A stretch of 33,962 nt of DNA from Spirochaetales bacterium (lineage in GTDB: Bacteria > Spirochaetota > Spirochaetia > Sphaerochaetales > Sphaerochaetaceae): NCBI GenBank assembly GCA_012728215.1, contig JAAYFO010000010.1, forward strand, positions 1 to 33,962, given 5' to 3'. The position numbers and the translations under genes are program-made. This document shows, piece after piece, positions 1 to 8,428 of this stretch (the first letter of the stretch is position 1; every line of letters begins with the position of its first letter). The notes beneath the pieces are model-generated. The model saw nothing but the letters and a program-made list of their open reading frames with translations, was not told where the DNA came from and did no database searches.

Positions 1-65
1 ACAGCAGAGCCTGTCGCTGCAAGCACAAAACCAAGTTTTCCCGAAAACTTGCTTCCAGCATCCAT
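1..65 (-). CDS. Sodium:neurotransmitter symporter family transporter, N-terminal fragment
   Basis: Only the first 21 codons lie in the window; the gene continues past base 1. The peptide starts MDAGSKFSGKLGFVLAATGS. Its LGFVLAATGSAV stretch matches the start of transmembrane segment 1 of bacterial NSS/SNF (LeuT-like) transporters, where a LGFILAAAGSAVG-type sequence carries part of the sodium and substrate site. The ATG at 65 has a GGAGG ribosome site at 75-71 with a 5-nt gap. A promoter with an overlapping palindrome lies just upstream. These transporters import amino acids or related solutes with Na+ across the inner membrane; the substrate cannot be inferred from this fragment. Confidence 0.72.
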   Translation of the reverse strand, partial: MDAGSKFSGKLGFVLAATGSA

Positions 66-86
66 AAATACCTCCATGCAGAATTG

Positions 87-115
87 ATTGTAACAGTTGC
101 CAAAGATTTGGCAAC
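87..115 (-). promoter_or_regulatory. Promoter of the NSS transporter gene with overlapping palindromic operator
   Basis: On the minus strand, TTGCCA (114-109) and TACAAT (92-87) are separated by 16 nt, each matching 5 of 6 bases of the sigma-70 consensus. A near-perfect inverted repeat with 8-9 bp arms, GTTGCC...GGCAAC, fills 96-115. It covers the -35 and most of the spacer, where a repressor would block polymerase. The repeat lacks a following T-run, so an operator fits better than a terminator, though it could also slow read-through from secA. Confidence 0.55.
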
Positions 116-186
116 TGAAATCAGATGTGAAATTCTAGAAATGAATAATTATGCCTTCTGCAATGATAAAACTGAATAATGGGTCA

Positions 187-2928
187 TCAGAGATTGCGGC
201 CACAGCAGTTCTTGTACTTCTTGCCGCTTCCGCATGGACAAGGATCGTTCCGGCCTACCTTGGTCTGAGTCCTGACAACAGTCTCACCCTGCCTCGATTC
301 CATTATTGGAGCATGCTGTCTTTGGCTGTCCAGCTGATTAATGCCGTTGTGATTCGCAACAGTCTCCTGCTGTGGTCCGCGGGCCTGACTCTGAGGATTG
401 ATCCTGACTATGAGCATTCTTGTCAGAACGCTTTTTCTGATGTTCTCCAGCATTTCATCGAAGATATCGAAACCTTCCAGCTTGTATTCGGTGAGCGGAT
501 TCATCTGTGCATAAGAACGGAGCCTGACGCTGTCCATCAATTCTGAAAGCTGATCAAGATGGTCCTGCCATCTTCGGTCAATCTCATAAAGATACACCTG
601 CCTGGTCAATCCATTGAACACATCACTCCCAAGTGCCTCCGCCTTTAGGGTGAGATTCTTCTCAAAGCTTTCCGAAATCTTCTTCTGCAGCTGTTCCTGA
701 GTGAGGCTCTCGTCCTCTGCACTGAAAGGGAAGAGAATGCGAAGCTCATCTCTGATGACTTCATAGACATGATTGATCATCTTCTTTCCAGCGAGTTTTT
801 CCTGCCCATTGAAAATCTCTTCCAGGATATCGTTCTTTGCCGAAATCAGTCTTGGAAGCATGTCCTTCTCCATAAGGATGGAATCCCTTTGCTGGTAGAT
901 GTATTCACGCTGCTCGTTGAGCACGTTGTCATACTCCAGAAGATGCTTTCGTATATCGAAGTTACGCTCCTCGACCTTCTTCTGGGCATTCTCAATCACC
1001 CGGGACACCAGTGAATGCTCTATCGGCTCACCTGTGTTCATGCCCAGCTTGCCAAGCATCCCCTTTATGCTGTCTTTTGCAAACAGCCGCATCAGAGTAT
1101 CGTCAAAGCTCACATAGAAACGGGATTTTCCAGGATCGCCCTGTCGTCCGCTTCTGCCTCGTAGCTGGTTGTCGATTCTACGTGATTCATGTCGTTCCGT
1201 TCCCAGAACATACAGTCCACCAAGGCTCTTGACCTCATCATAGTTCTTCTCCCATTCAGGACGAAGCTGAACCATTGCGGCCATGACGGCTTCATCATCA
1301 GCCTCAGACCCAACCTTCTTCCGTGCCAGGCCCTCCAGCGAACCGCCGAGCTTTATATCCGTTCCTCGTCCTGCCATGTTGGTTGCAATCGTGACTGCAC
1401 CCCTGGAACCTGCTTCCTCGATTATCAGAGCTTCACGTGCATGGTTCTTGGCATTGAGGACGTTATGTCTGATTCCCATCCTGGTAAGAAGGCTTGACAG
1501 CAGTTCCGATTTCTCGATTGAAACAGTTCCGACAAGCACCGGCTGTCCTTTCTCATGTGTCTCTTGAATATCCTTGCAGATAGCCGCAAGCTTGAAATCC
1601 TCTGACAGGAACACCAAATCGTCAAGGTCGGTTCTCTGCACCGGGACATGGGTGGGAATCACCACTACATCCAAACCGTAGATATCAAGGAATTCAGATG
1701 CTTCAGTATCGGCAGTGCCTGTCATTCCGGAAATCTTCGAATACATTCTGAAGAAGTTCTGAAGAGTGATTGTTGCGATGGTCTTGTTTATTCCATAGAC
1801 CCTGATATGCTCCTTCGCCTCTATGGCCTGATGAAGCCCTTCGCTGTAACGTCTTCCCTCCAGGATACGACCGGTGAATTCATCGACAATCTTGATCTTT
1901 TTGTCCTGGACAATATAATCCACATCCCTCTTGTAGCAAAGCTTTGCAGTGAGAGCCTGAGTCACGTAATGAACATAATCGAAGTTCTCATCATCGTATA
2001 TCGAGCCCTTGATTATGTTGTTCTGCTGGAGCAAGGACTCCATCTTGAGCATTCCATCCTTGGTGAAGGACACATGACGGGTCTTCTCATCCTTCTTGTA
2101 ATCACCTTCATCCTGTTCAGGGACGCTTCTGTCGAATCTGTCGAGGATTGAGGTCTCGGGATATTCACCTGTCTCAGGGTCCTTTGGGCATTCACGGAAC
2201 GAATTGAGAATCCTCTCGGCATTCTTTGCCTTCTGGGAATCATCCTCACCTTGACCGCTGATGATCAGAGGAGTTCGTGCCTCATCAATCAGAATTGAGT
2301 CTATCTCATCGACAATGCAGTAATGATGGCCGACCTGAAGCTTGTCTTCCTGACGATACTTCATGTTGTCACGAAGATAATCGAATCCAAGTTCATTATT
2401 CGTGCCATAAGTGATGTCACAGTTATAGGCAGCCCTCTTCGACTCGTTGTCCATCGATGAAAGAACCACCCCGACGCTCAGACCAAGGAATCTGTACACC
2501 TTGCCCATCCATTCGGAGTCACGTTGAGCAAGATAATCGTTGACAGTGACGATATGCACACCCTTTTCTTCCAATGAATTGAGATAAGCCGGCATGGTAC
2601 TGGTGAGGGTCTTTCCCTCTCCTGTCTTCATTTCCAGGATCTTTCCCTGATGAAGGACAATGGCTCCCATCACCTGAACATCATATGGTCGCTCTCCCAG
2701 AACTCTGAAAGCCGCTTCTCTTGCTATGGCGAAAGCCCAGGGCAGAAGGCTGTCCAACGACTCGCCTCCCGCCACTCTCTGCTTCAGCAGTTTCGTCTCC
2801 TTGGGAAAATCCCCATTATCAAGCGACTTAGCCTTGTCTTCCAGACTGTTGACCTTATCCACTATGGGAAGAAGCGCCTTCACATCTCTATCATTCTTTG
2901 TTCCAAATATCTTTGTAAAAATGCTCAT
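187..2928 (-). CDS. secA: Preprotein translocase ATPase SecA
   Basis: This is the motor ATPase that pushes unfolded preproteins through the SecYEG channel. The 913-residue length is usual for SecA. Residues 100-107 (MKTGEGKT) are Walker A. The DEID motif at about 207-210 is Walker B and is followed by the SecA signature IDEARTPLIISG. The helicase-like second nucleotide-binding fold contains TNMAGRGTDIKLGG and QLRGRSGRQGDPG. The C-terminus carries the zinc-binding SEC-C motif (CPCGSGKKYKNCC), used for SecB and lipid contact. The N-terminus MSIFTKIFGTKNDR aligns with the family start. There is no clear ribosome site; a perfect TATAAT ends 6 nt before the ATG. The gene appears to be monocistronic. 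Confidence 0.98.
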   Translation of the reverse strand: MSIFTKIFGTKNDRDVKALLPIVDKVNSLEDKAKSLDNGDFPKETKLLKQRVAGGESLDSLLPWAFAIAREAAFRVLGERPYDVQVMGAIVLHQGKILEMKTGEGKTLTSTMPAYLNSLEEKGVHIVTVNDYLAQRDSEWMGKVYRFLGLSVGVVLSSMDNESKRAAYNCDITYGTNNELGFDYLRDNMKYRQEDKLQVGHHYCIVDEIDSILIDEARTPLIISGQGEDDSQKAKNAERILNSFRECPKDPETGEYPETSILDRFDRSVPEQDEGDYKKDEKTRHVSFTKDGMLKMESLLQQNNIIKGSIYDDENFDYVHYVTQALTAKLCYKRDVDYIVQDKKIKIVDEFTGRILEGRRYSEGLHQAIEAKEHIRVYGINKTIATITLQNFFRMYSKISGMTGTADTEASEFLDIYGLDVVVIPTHVPVQRTDLDDLVFLSEDFKLAAICKDIQETHEKGQPVLVGTVSIEKSELLSSLLTRMGIRHNVLNAKNHAREALIIEEAGSRGAVTIATNMAGRGTDIKLGGSLEGLARKKVGSEADDEAVMAAMVQLRPEWEKNYDEVKSLGGLYVLGTERHESRRIDNQLRGRSGRQGDPGKSRFYVSFDDTLMRLFAKDSIKGMLGKLGMNTGEPIEHSLVSRVIENAQKKVEERNFDIRKHLLEYDNVLNEQREYIYQQRDSILMEKDMLPRLISAKNDILEEIFNGQEKLAGKKMINHVYEVIRDELRILFPFSAEDESLTQEQLQKKISESFEKNLTLKAEALGSDVFNGLTRQVYLYEIDRRWQDHLDQLSELMDSVRLRSYAQMNPLTEYKLEGFDIFDEMLENIRKSVLTRMLIVRINPQSQARGPQQETVANHNGINQLDSQRQHAPIMESRQGETVVRTQTKVGRNDPCPCGSGKKYKNCCGRNL

Positions 2929-2934
2929 GTGATA

Positions 2935-2940
2935 ATTATA
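2935..2940 (-). promoter_or_regulatory. -10 element of secA, consistent with a leaderless start
   Basis: TATAAT on the minus strand (2940-2935) is followed by six bases (TATCAC) and then the secA ATG. I find no convincing -35 at 16-18 nt and no TG extension, so the element rests on the perfect -10 and its position. If used, transcription would begin at or next to the A of the start codon. Confidence 0.45.
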
Positions 2941-3005
2941 CTGATAATTGTTCCTAACGGGTAGAACCTAAGCGTTCTTTCGCGTTTTTTTTGTCTCTCA
3001 TGCTG

Positions 3006-3034
3006 TTGTTACGGTTGTTTTGCAATGCTATAAT
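3006..3034 (+). promoter_or_regulatory. Promoter of the class II aldolase-like gene
   Basis: TTGTTA (3006-3011), a 17-nt spacer and TATAAT (3029-3034) preceded by TGC, which makes it an extended -10. The start would fall near 3041, giving a leader of about 47 nt that contains the ribosome site AAGGAG at 3076-3081. The region 2941-3005 shows only an A/T-rich stretch with a T8 run. Confidence 0.7.
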
Positions 3035-3087
3035 GGACAAAAAAATCTCAAAGAAGGCAAACCTTTTACAAAGTCAAGGAGAAAGTA

Positions 3088-4380
3088 ATGAATATCCGAT
3101 ACATTCATCCGGCAGATCAGCTGGTAATGTTCATGTCAAGAATCTATGAAAGAGGACTTACAACTACATCAGGTGGAAATCTTTCCATCCGTGATGACAA
3201 CGGTGATGTCTGGATCACCCCTGCCGGAGTCGACAAGGGGTCGTTGACAAACCAGGATATCATGCTGGTCAAGAAGGATGGCACAATAATCGGAAACCAT
3301 CGTCCGTCAAGCGAACTTCCGTTCCATCTTTCCGTCTATCGTAAGAGACCTGACATAAATGCAGTCCTTCATGCACATGCACCGGGGATGGTCGCATTCT
3401 CCATCGCCCGCAAGCTTCCGGAACTTGATCTGATTCCAACAGTCAGAAAGACATGCAGCAAGATTGCCATAGCAGCCTATGCAGTGCCTGGCAGCACAGA
3501 ACTCGGTGAGAATATCGCAAAGCACTTTGAGAATGACAACGATATCGTAATCATGGAGAATCACGGTGTCTGCATCGGCGCAGAGGACATGTTCCATGCA
3601 TTCATGAAGTTCGAGACCCTTGAATTCTCTGCTGACCTTGAGATCCTTGCCAGCAAGATTGGCAAGATATCCCGTCTGAAGGAAAGCGAGATAGACAAGA
3701 CTGAAACCAGCTATCACAAGAAGATGGATGATTTTGTTCCCCACACCCAGTCCTCCGAGGAACTCGCCGCCAGAAGGGACATGACCAGGCTGATCCACCG
3801 TTCCTACAAGATGGGACTGTTCACAGCCACCCATGGGACATACTCAGTCCGTCTCAGCGATGGGAGCTTTCTCATCACCCCGTTCGGAATGGACAGGGCA
3901 TATCTGAACGAAGAGGACCTTGTCAGAGTCAAGGCTGGAATGAAGGAACAGGGCAAGTACCCGTCAAGAGCAGTCCGTGTACATGAACTGATCTACCAGA
4001 AAAACAACGGCATCAATGCAATTCTGATTGCTCATCCCAAGTATGCCATGGCATTTGCAGTGACCGATGCGGTCCTGGACCCCAGAACAATTCCGGAAAG
4101 CTACATCCAGCTGAGAGATCTTCAGAAAGTTCCATTTGGATATCTTTACAGCAATCCTGAATCAATTGCAGGCATGTTCACGCCTTCAAAACCGGCACTG
4201 ATGTGTCAGAACGACTGCGTCATAGTCACCGGAGATTCACTTATCAATGCATTCGATCGTCTGGAAGTTCTTGAATCAACCGCACACTCGATCATCAACA
4301 CCCATGATATTGGCAAGATCGTACATATCACGGATTCTGAAATCGCTGACTTGAAGACAGCATTCCATTTGGTCGACTGA
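3088..4380 (+). CDS. Tandem class II aldolase/adducin-like protein with a degenerate second domain
   Basis: Two copies of the class II aldolase/adducin fold (about residues 5-192 and 230-415). Family members cleave or epimerise sugar phosphates with a metal bound by three His. The first copy keeps the phosphate loop SGGNLS (28-33), the catalytic-acid region SSE (74-76), the metal pair HAH (95-97) and NHG (158-160). The second copy aligns along its length but reads THGTYS at the phosphate loop, IAHPKY where HxH should be and QNDCVIV where NHG should be. It probably binds no metal and may be structural or regulatory. AAGGAG lies 6 nt before the ATG. The gene stands alone between its own promoter and terminator, so context does not reveal the substrate (fuculose-, rhamnulose- and ribulose-phosphate enzymes share this fold). 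Confidence 0.88.
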   Translation: MNIRYIHPADQLVMFMSRIYERGLTTTSGGNLSIRDDNGDVWITPAGVDKGSLTNQDIMLVKKDGTIIGNHRPSSELPFHLSVYRKRPDINAVLHAHAPGMVAFSIARKLPELDLIPTVRKTCSKIAIAAYAVPGSTELGENIAKHFENDNDIVIMENHGVCIGAEDMFHAFMKFETLEFSADLEILASKIGKISRLKESEIDKTETSYHKKMDDFVPHTQSSEELAARRDMTRLIHRSYKMGLFTATHGTYSVRLSDGSFLITPFGMDRAYLNEEDLVRVKAGMKEQGKYPSRAVRVHELIYQKNNGINAILIAHPKYAMAFAVTDAVLDPRTIPESYIQLRDLQKVPFGYLYSNPESIAGMFTPSKPALMCQNDCVIVTGDSLINAFDRLEVLESTAHSIINTHDIGKIVHITDSEIADLKTAFHLVD

Positions 4381-4407
4381 CTGATTGAAGATTGAATATC
4401 ACACAGG

Positions 4408-4436
4408 GCAGGCATCTTGATGATGTCTGCTTTTTT
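4408..4436 (+). terminator. Rho-independent terminator after the aldolase-like gene
   Basis: A 9-bp stem with one G-T pair (4408-4416 with 4422-4430), a 5-nt loop, then T6 at 4431-4436. It sits 27 nt past the stop codon and directly before the stop of the convergent LysM gene. Confidence 0.85.
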
Positions 4437-4437
4437 A

Positions 4438-5547
4438 TCAGAAGAATACCGAAGGATCCAGCATTATGCCGTTCTGTTCTATCTTGAACAAAAGCGTAGG
4501 GCTGTCATATGGCGAGGATTCGCTGCTGATTGTACCGATTTTCTGCCCTGCATCAACCTTGTCGCTCACACTCACACTGACTGAATCGGAATTGAGGAAG
4601 CAGTAATACGAGTTATAACCGCCTTCATGGGAAATCTTGACAAAGAAACCCATCTCTCCCGAAGCATCGTATGCGACATCCATCACTGTTCCGAATGAAG
4701 CAGCGTTGATCGAGGCACCTTCACTTCCCGAGATGAGAATTCCATCAAGAAGCTTTGAAGCCTTGGTGCCGGGGTTGACCTGAGACTGACCGTAATAGGC
4801 AACGACATGTCCCTTTGGAAGCGGCGAACTGAAATCGATTCCGCTTGCGGCGAACGAAATGGATTCGACTGAACTCTCATCAGGAATGAACAGCTTCTGT
4901 CCGACAAAGATACCCTCGCCCTTCAATCCATTTATCTCCATCAGCGTCTTCCACCCGATGGTGAGGTTGAACTTATTGACGATGTATGAAAGCGTGTCGT
5001 CCTTCTCGACAGTGTAATACCTTCCATTACGGTCAGGAATCACAATCGAAGTCCCTGCAACAACCGCGGCAGGATTCTTTATCTGGTTAATGCTGAGAAG
5101 AGTCTGAATCGAGACATTGAACTTCGATGCGACAGTTTCAAGAGTCTCAGAACCAACCAAAGTGTAATTCTGATACTTGACCTCTGCGTCAAATGAATTT
5201 CTCGAAGTATCCTTCAAGCTTGCCGCCGTAGTGCCCTGATTGAACTCCAGGGCTGTCTCCGGAATATTTGGACTGAGCACAGTCGCTTCTGTGGAACCAC
5301 TGGCCTCCGGCACTGCTTCTGCAGGAGCCTCAGAAGGAACATCAAAAGAAGATGTCTGGGCTACCGTCGTGCCGGCAGTTGGAGCTTCCACCTTGGACAG
5401 AAGGTTGTAGATGATCAAAACGGCAACTGCAATGATTATGAGAGTAAGAAGACAGATGACTGCGACCACTGCCTTTGAAAGCTTCTTTCTGGATTTCTGT
5501 CCGCCTTCAGACATTGAAGACAGATCATCGTAATTCGTTTTTAACAT
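4438..5547 (-). CDS. Membrane-anchored LysM protein with catalytically dead M23 (LytM-like) domain
   Basis: A 369-residue protein: basic cytoplasmic N-terminus, one membrane helix (about 26-48), a Thr/Ser/Ala/Glu-rich linker (50-120), two LysM peptidoglycan-binding repeats (126-171 and 177-222) and a C-terminal M23 fold (about 240-366). Active M23 peptidases need HxxxD, HxH and a further His. Here the first motif position reads LLDGILISG, the Y-x-HL position reads YYCFLN and the HLHF position reads TLLFKI, so no zinc ligands remain. Dead LytM proteins such as EnvC and NlpD activate cell-wall amidases at the septum, and a similar role fits the divergent pairing with the FtsI-type gene. The start is the ATG at 5547; the ribosome site is weak. 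Confidence 0.85.
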   Translation of the reverse strand: MLKTNYDDLSSMSEGGQKSRKKLSKAVVAVICLLTLIIIAVAVLIIYNLLSKVEAPTAGTTVAQTSSFDVPSEAPAEAVPEASGSTEATVLSPNIPETALEFNQGTTAASLKDTSRNSFDAEVKYQNYTLVGSETLETVASKFNVSIQTLLSINQIKNPAAVVAGTSIVIPDRNGRYYTVEKDDTLSYIVNKFNLTIGWKTLMEINGLKGEGIFVGQKLFIPDESSVESISFAASGIDFSSPLPKGHVVAYYGQSQVNPGTKASKLLDGILISGSEGASINAASFGTVMDVAYDASGEMGFFVKISHEGGYNSYYCFLNSDSVSVSVSDKVDAGQKIGTISSESSPYDSPTLLFKIEQNGIMLDPSVFF

Positions 5548-5557
5548 ATTTCTGCTC

Positions 5558-5587
5558 TCGACATACTTATTGGTTAATAATATTATA
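5558..5587. promoter_or_regulatory. Overlapping divergent promoters of the ftsI and LysM genes
   Basis: Plus strand: TCGACA (5558-5563), 17 nt, TATTAT (5581-5586), then exactly six bases to the ftsI ATG at 5593. Minus strand: a perfect TATAAT at 5587-5582 overlaps the same bases and would start a leader of about 30 nt for the LysM gene; no good -35 is visible for it. The two genes start only 45 bp apart, so polymerase binding for one should exclude the other. Confidence 0.5.
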
Positions 5588-5592
5588 CTTTT

Positions 5593-7242
5593 ATGAGCAA
5601 TGCTAGTAGGGAAAAAAGATTTTACAGACTCTTCGTCATATTTTCCATGTCTTTTGCCGTCCTTATCATCTTATTCTTTGCTTACAGAATGCTGTTTTCA
5701 AGGAGCAGCACGAAGAAATACTCAGACCCAGTGATATCCTCCACCTGCCAGAGGGGAAACATTCTTGACCGCAACGGAGAGATAATTGCCACAAGCATTC
5801 CATATCTGATGGTGATTGCCAATCCAAGACAGATTGTGGAAAAGGAAAGCTCAGCATTGAAGCTTTCTCAGATCCTTGGAGTTCCTTACGAGACGGTTCT
5901 TTCTTCATTGTCAGTCGATTCCGGATATCGAGTCCTCAAAAGGAAGATAGATTCTTCACAGTACGATTCTCTGAAGTCCAGACTTTCCGACGCAGGGCTT
6001 CTGGGACCGGTGTACATCCAAAGATATGATGGAAGATTCTATCCATCAGGGTTTCACGGTGCACAGATAATAGGTTTCACCGATGTGGATGGAAATGGAA
6101 TAGAAGGAATTGAAATGGCTTTTGATTCCATCCTCAAGGCCTACCCGACAGTGGGCAGGGAAACTTCAGTTGGGAATGATGTCTACCTCACCATCGACAT
6201 GCAGCTTCAATATCTCTGCGATTCAGTGATTCAGACAATGTGTGAGGAACACGACCCTGATTATGCAGTGCTTATTCTCCAGGATGCCAGGACTGGAGAG
6301 ATTCTTTCCTCCGTCTCATATCCATGGTACAACCCAAACAACTATAATCTCAGCACCGAGGACTCACTTCAGAACAAGGCTTTCGCCTTCATGTATGAGC
6401 CAGGCTCAGTGTTCAAGATATTCTCGCTTGCAGCATGTCTTGAGGCCGGAACAGCGGATTTCACGACAGAATACGAATGCACTGGGTCCCGTACATTTGT
6501 CACTGATTCAAGACAGAGCGTCACAATAACCTGCCATGAGCCACATGGGGTGATCGACTATGAAGGAATGATTGCAAAATCCTGCAACGGTGCAATATCA
6601 AACTGGGCATTGCAGACTTCAAATGAAGAATTCTACAATGGACTGGAGGATTTCCATTTCTCCACGGAGTACGACATCCCATTGTTCAACGCCTCCGGGT
6701 CGCTGTCATCACCGGAAAACTGGTCATATCGATCCAAGAGTACAATCAGCTTTGGGCAGGAAATGATGGCTACGCCACTTCAGCTTGCAAATGCGGCGAC
6801 GGTGTTCACCAATCAGGGAATTCTGCTTGAGCCACAGCTGATTCTCAAGACTGTCAGCCAGGACGGAATCATTTCCAACCAGGCAAAGAGAACGGAGCTC
6901 AACCAGACAGTCAGTGCCGAAACAGCATCAAAGGTGCTGCTTGCCATGAAGAAAGCCACCGAGAAAGGCGGAACTGCAATCAAGACCTCTGTAGCCGGGC
7001 TGGAAGTTGCAGCCAAGACTGGAACTGCAGAGATCCTGAACTCGGACACTGGTGCTGTGACCGCATCCACGCTTGCCGTGTTTCCTGCGGATGATCCAAT
7101 GTACATAGTCTACATCGCCGCCAGCAACCCGAAGGGTTCAACGATATGGGGTGCCAACATAGCCAGCCCAGCCATAGGCAACCTGATTGATGACATGGTG
7201 AGTGCAGGAAAGCTGAAAAGCCTGGAATACAAGCTACCCTAG
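5593..7242 (+). CDS. ftsI: Class B penicillin-binding protein, FtsI (PBP3)-type transpeptidase
   Basis: This enzyme cross-links peptidoglycan peptides in the periplasm during septation. Its 549 residues show a short cytoplasmic tail, one membrane helix (about 11-35), the class B dimerisation-domain signature RGNILDRNG (54-62) and all three transpeptidase motifs: SVFK (272-275), SCN (330-332) and KTG (475-477). FtsI-type is preferred over elongation-type PBP2 on length and because FtsW and the divisome are encoded nearby; that choice is an inference. It lies outside the dcw cluster and is transcribed alone, divergent from the LysM/M23 gene. No ribosome site precedes the ATG. Its stop codon lies within a CTAG shared with the stop of the convergent flhF-like gene. 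Confidence 0.9.
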   Translation: MSNASREKRFYRLFVIFSMSFAVLIILFFAYRMLFSRSSTKKYSDPVISSTCQRGNILDRNGEIIATSIPYLMVIANPRQIVEKESSALKLSQILGVPYETVLSSLSVDSGYRVLKRKIDSSQYDSLKSRLSDAGLLGPVYIQRYDGRFYPSGFHGAQIIGFTDVDGNGIEGIEMAFDSILKAYPTVGRETSVGNDVYLTIDMQLQYLCDSVIQTMCEEHDPDYAVLILQDARTGEILSSVSYPWYNPNNYNLSTEDSLQNKAFAFMYEPGSVFKIFSLAACLEAGTADFTTEYECTGSRTFVTDSRQSVTITCHEPHGVIDYEGMIAKSCNGAISNWALQTSNEEFYNGLEDFHFSTEYDIPLFNASGSLSSPENWSYRSKSTISFGQEMMATPLQLANAATVFTNQGILLEPQLILKTVSQDGIISNQAKRTELNQTVSAETASKVLLAMKKATEKGGTAIKTSVAGLEVAAKTGTAEILNSDTGAVTASTLAVFPADDPMYIVYIAASNPKGSTIWGANIASPAIGNLIDDMVSAGKLKSLEYKLP

Positions 7243-8414
7243 CCTTCCACGTTCGGCTGAGCCAGCATGCTTATGTCCAGAGTGAAGCCCTTGAGCTTGG
7301 AAAGGACAGCAAAACTTGAAGCGAAGTGAATATTGCTCATCAGATCTTTTCCATCGGTGATGAATAGAAGAGGCATCCCATAGCGGTTGCACACACTGAT
7401 GACATTTCCAATCGTCTCGCTTTCATCGCATTTGGTAAGAATCAGACTCTGGAATGCTACTCGTTCAAAGATTGAGAATATCTTCACGATATCCTTTTCC
7501 TTCATCGATGCATCCATGACGAGGAAGTACTTCGTATCGAACTTCGGAAGCTGCCTGAAGAGATCCAGAAGATGCTTTCTAGCATCATCATCACCCAGAG
7601 CAGACGAAAACGAATCCAGAATGTAGATGTCCCTGTTGGCAGAACCAGTGATTCTCTGCAAGGGCTCCATGCAGCTGTGACGCGTATGAAACACCCCGTT
7701 CGGATCAATCGTCACATCAGAACGGGTCCTTGCATCGAAAGGTTCGTCATTGAGTTCAACGACCTCCACCGATTTGCCAAGCCCGGACACTATCAGGTTG
7801 CCTATCTTGCTGGCGGCTGCAGTCTTGCCCACACCACTGGCCCCAGCCATCACGAAGAACTTCGGTGGATAGAGCTGAGTTGTGTGATCGGATTCGAACG
7901 ATGAAACGATGTTGTCCAGCATCAGCATCTCGAAATCCTGATCTGAAGGAAGATCAGGAAGCGCCTTTGCAAGCTGCTTCCTCACATCCTCTACAAGCTT
8001 CTCGATGTATTCTGATGAGAAATCATTCTGAACCAGAATGTCCCGTGCTTTTTCAAGATAGGGTTCAAGGATCTTCAGATCATCGTTGTCTTCCTTCTGC
8101 ACCGAAGATTTTTCCTCATCAAGCTGCTCTTTCTGACGGTCGTTCTCATAGAAGAACTGCGAATAGTTTGAAACATCATCCAGATCGGAATCACTTCCAA
8201 GCGAAGATGTATTCTCATGCTCAGCAGGTGATTCATGTTCCACAGAGCTTCCTCTGGGTGCGATGAAGACAGTGAGCTCACACCTGTGCTTACCAAAACC
8301 CAGACTGCTGCGAAAATCTCTGCGGGAAGATATGCGCATTGACTCTCCGTAAAGGAGACGAGCCTTGTTCACTGCTTCCTCATATGTGTCACAAACTATC
8401 TTGAAGTTCTCCAA
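7239..8414 (-). CDS. flhF: FlhF-like SRP-family GTPase, divergent
   Basis: The order is an N-terminal FlhF-type beta segment (MENFKIVCDTYEEAVNKAR, parallel to the usual start), an acidic variable linker (about 58-110), an N-domain-like helical part (112-175) and the SRP GTPase G domain (185-375). Walker A is intact (GASGVGKT, 191-198), as is a G4-like TKCDE (327-331). The G3 motif DTAG reads DSFS (267-270), and the DTYR motif after strand 2 is missing (LNDEPFDART). FlhF sets flagellar number and position; here GTP hydrolysis may be weak or lost. The start is TTG with GAGG 8 nt upstream; no better in-frame start keeps the N-terminal motif. It is the last gene of the hslVU series, 14 nt after hslU. 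No other flagellar gene is in view. Confidence 0.78.
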   Translation of the reverse strand: MENFKIVCDTYEEAVNKARLLYGESMRISSRRDFRSSLGFGKHRCELTVFIAPRGSSVEHESPAEHENTSSLGSDSDLDDVSNYSQFFYENDRQKEQLDEEKSSVQKEDNDDLKILEPYLEKARDILVQNDFSSEYIEKLVEDVRKQLAKALPDLPSDQDFEMLMLDNIVSSFESDHTTQLYPPKFFVMAGASGVGKTAAASKIGNLIVSGLGKSVEVVELNDEPFDARTRSDVTIDPNGVFHTRHSCMEPLQRITGSANRDIYILDSFSSALGDDDARKHLLDLFRQLPKFDTKYFLVMDASMKEKDIVKIFSIFERVAFQSLILTKCDESETIGNVISVCNRYGMPLLFITDGKDLMSNIHFASSFAVLSKLKGFTLDISMLAQPNVEG

Positions 8415-8428
8415 AACGCAACCTCAGC

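Noticed and set aside
2970-2998. Terminator suggested by GCG-TTCTTT-CGC followed by T8
   Set aside because: The stem is only 3-4 bp and no plus-strand gene precedes it.
7239-8414. FlhF-like gene as FtsY or Ffh
   Set aside because: The N-terminal segment and the short diverged G domain match FlhF; there is no M domain and no FtsY-type NG motif set.
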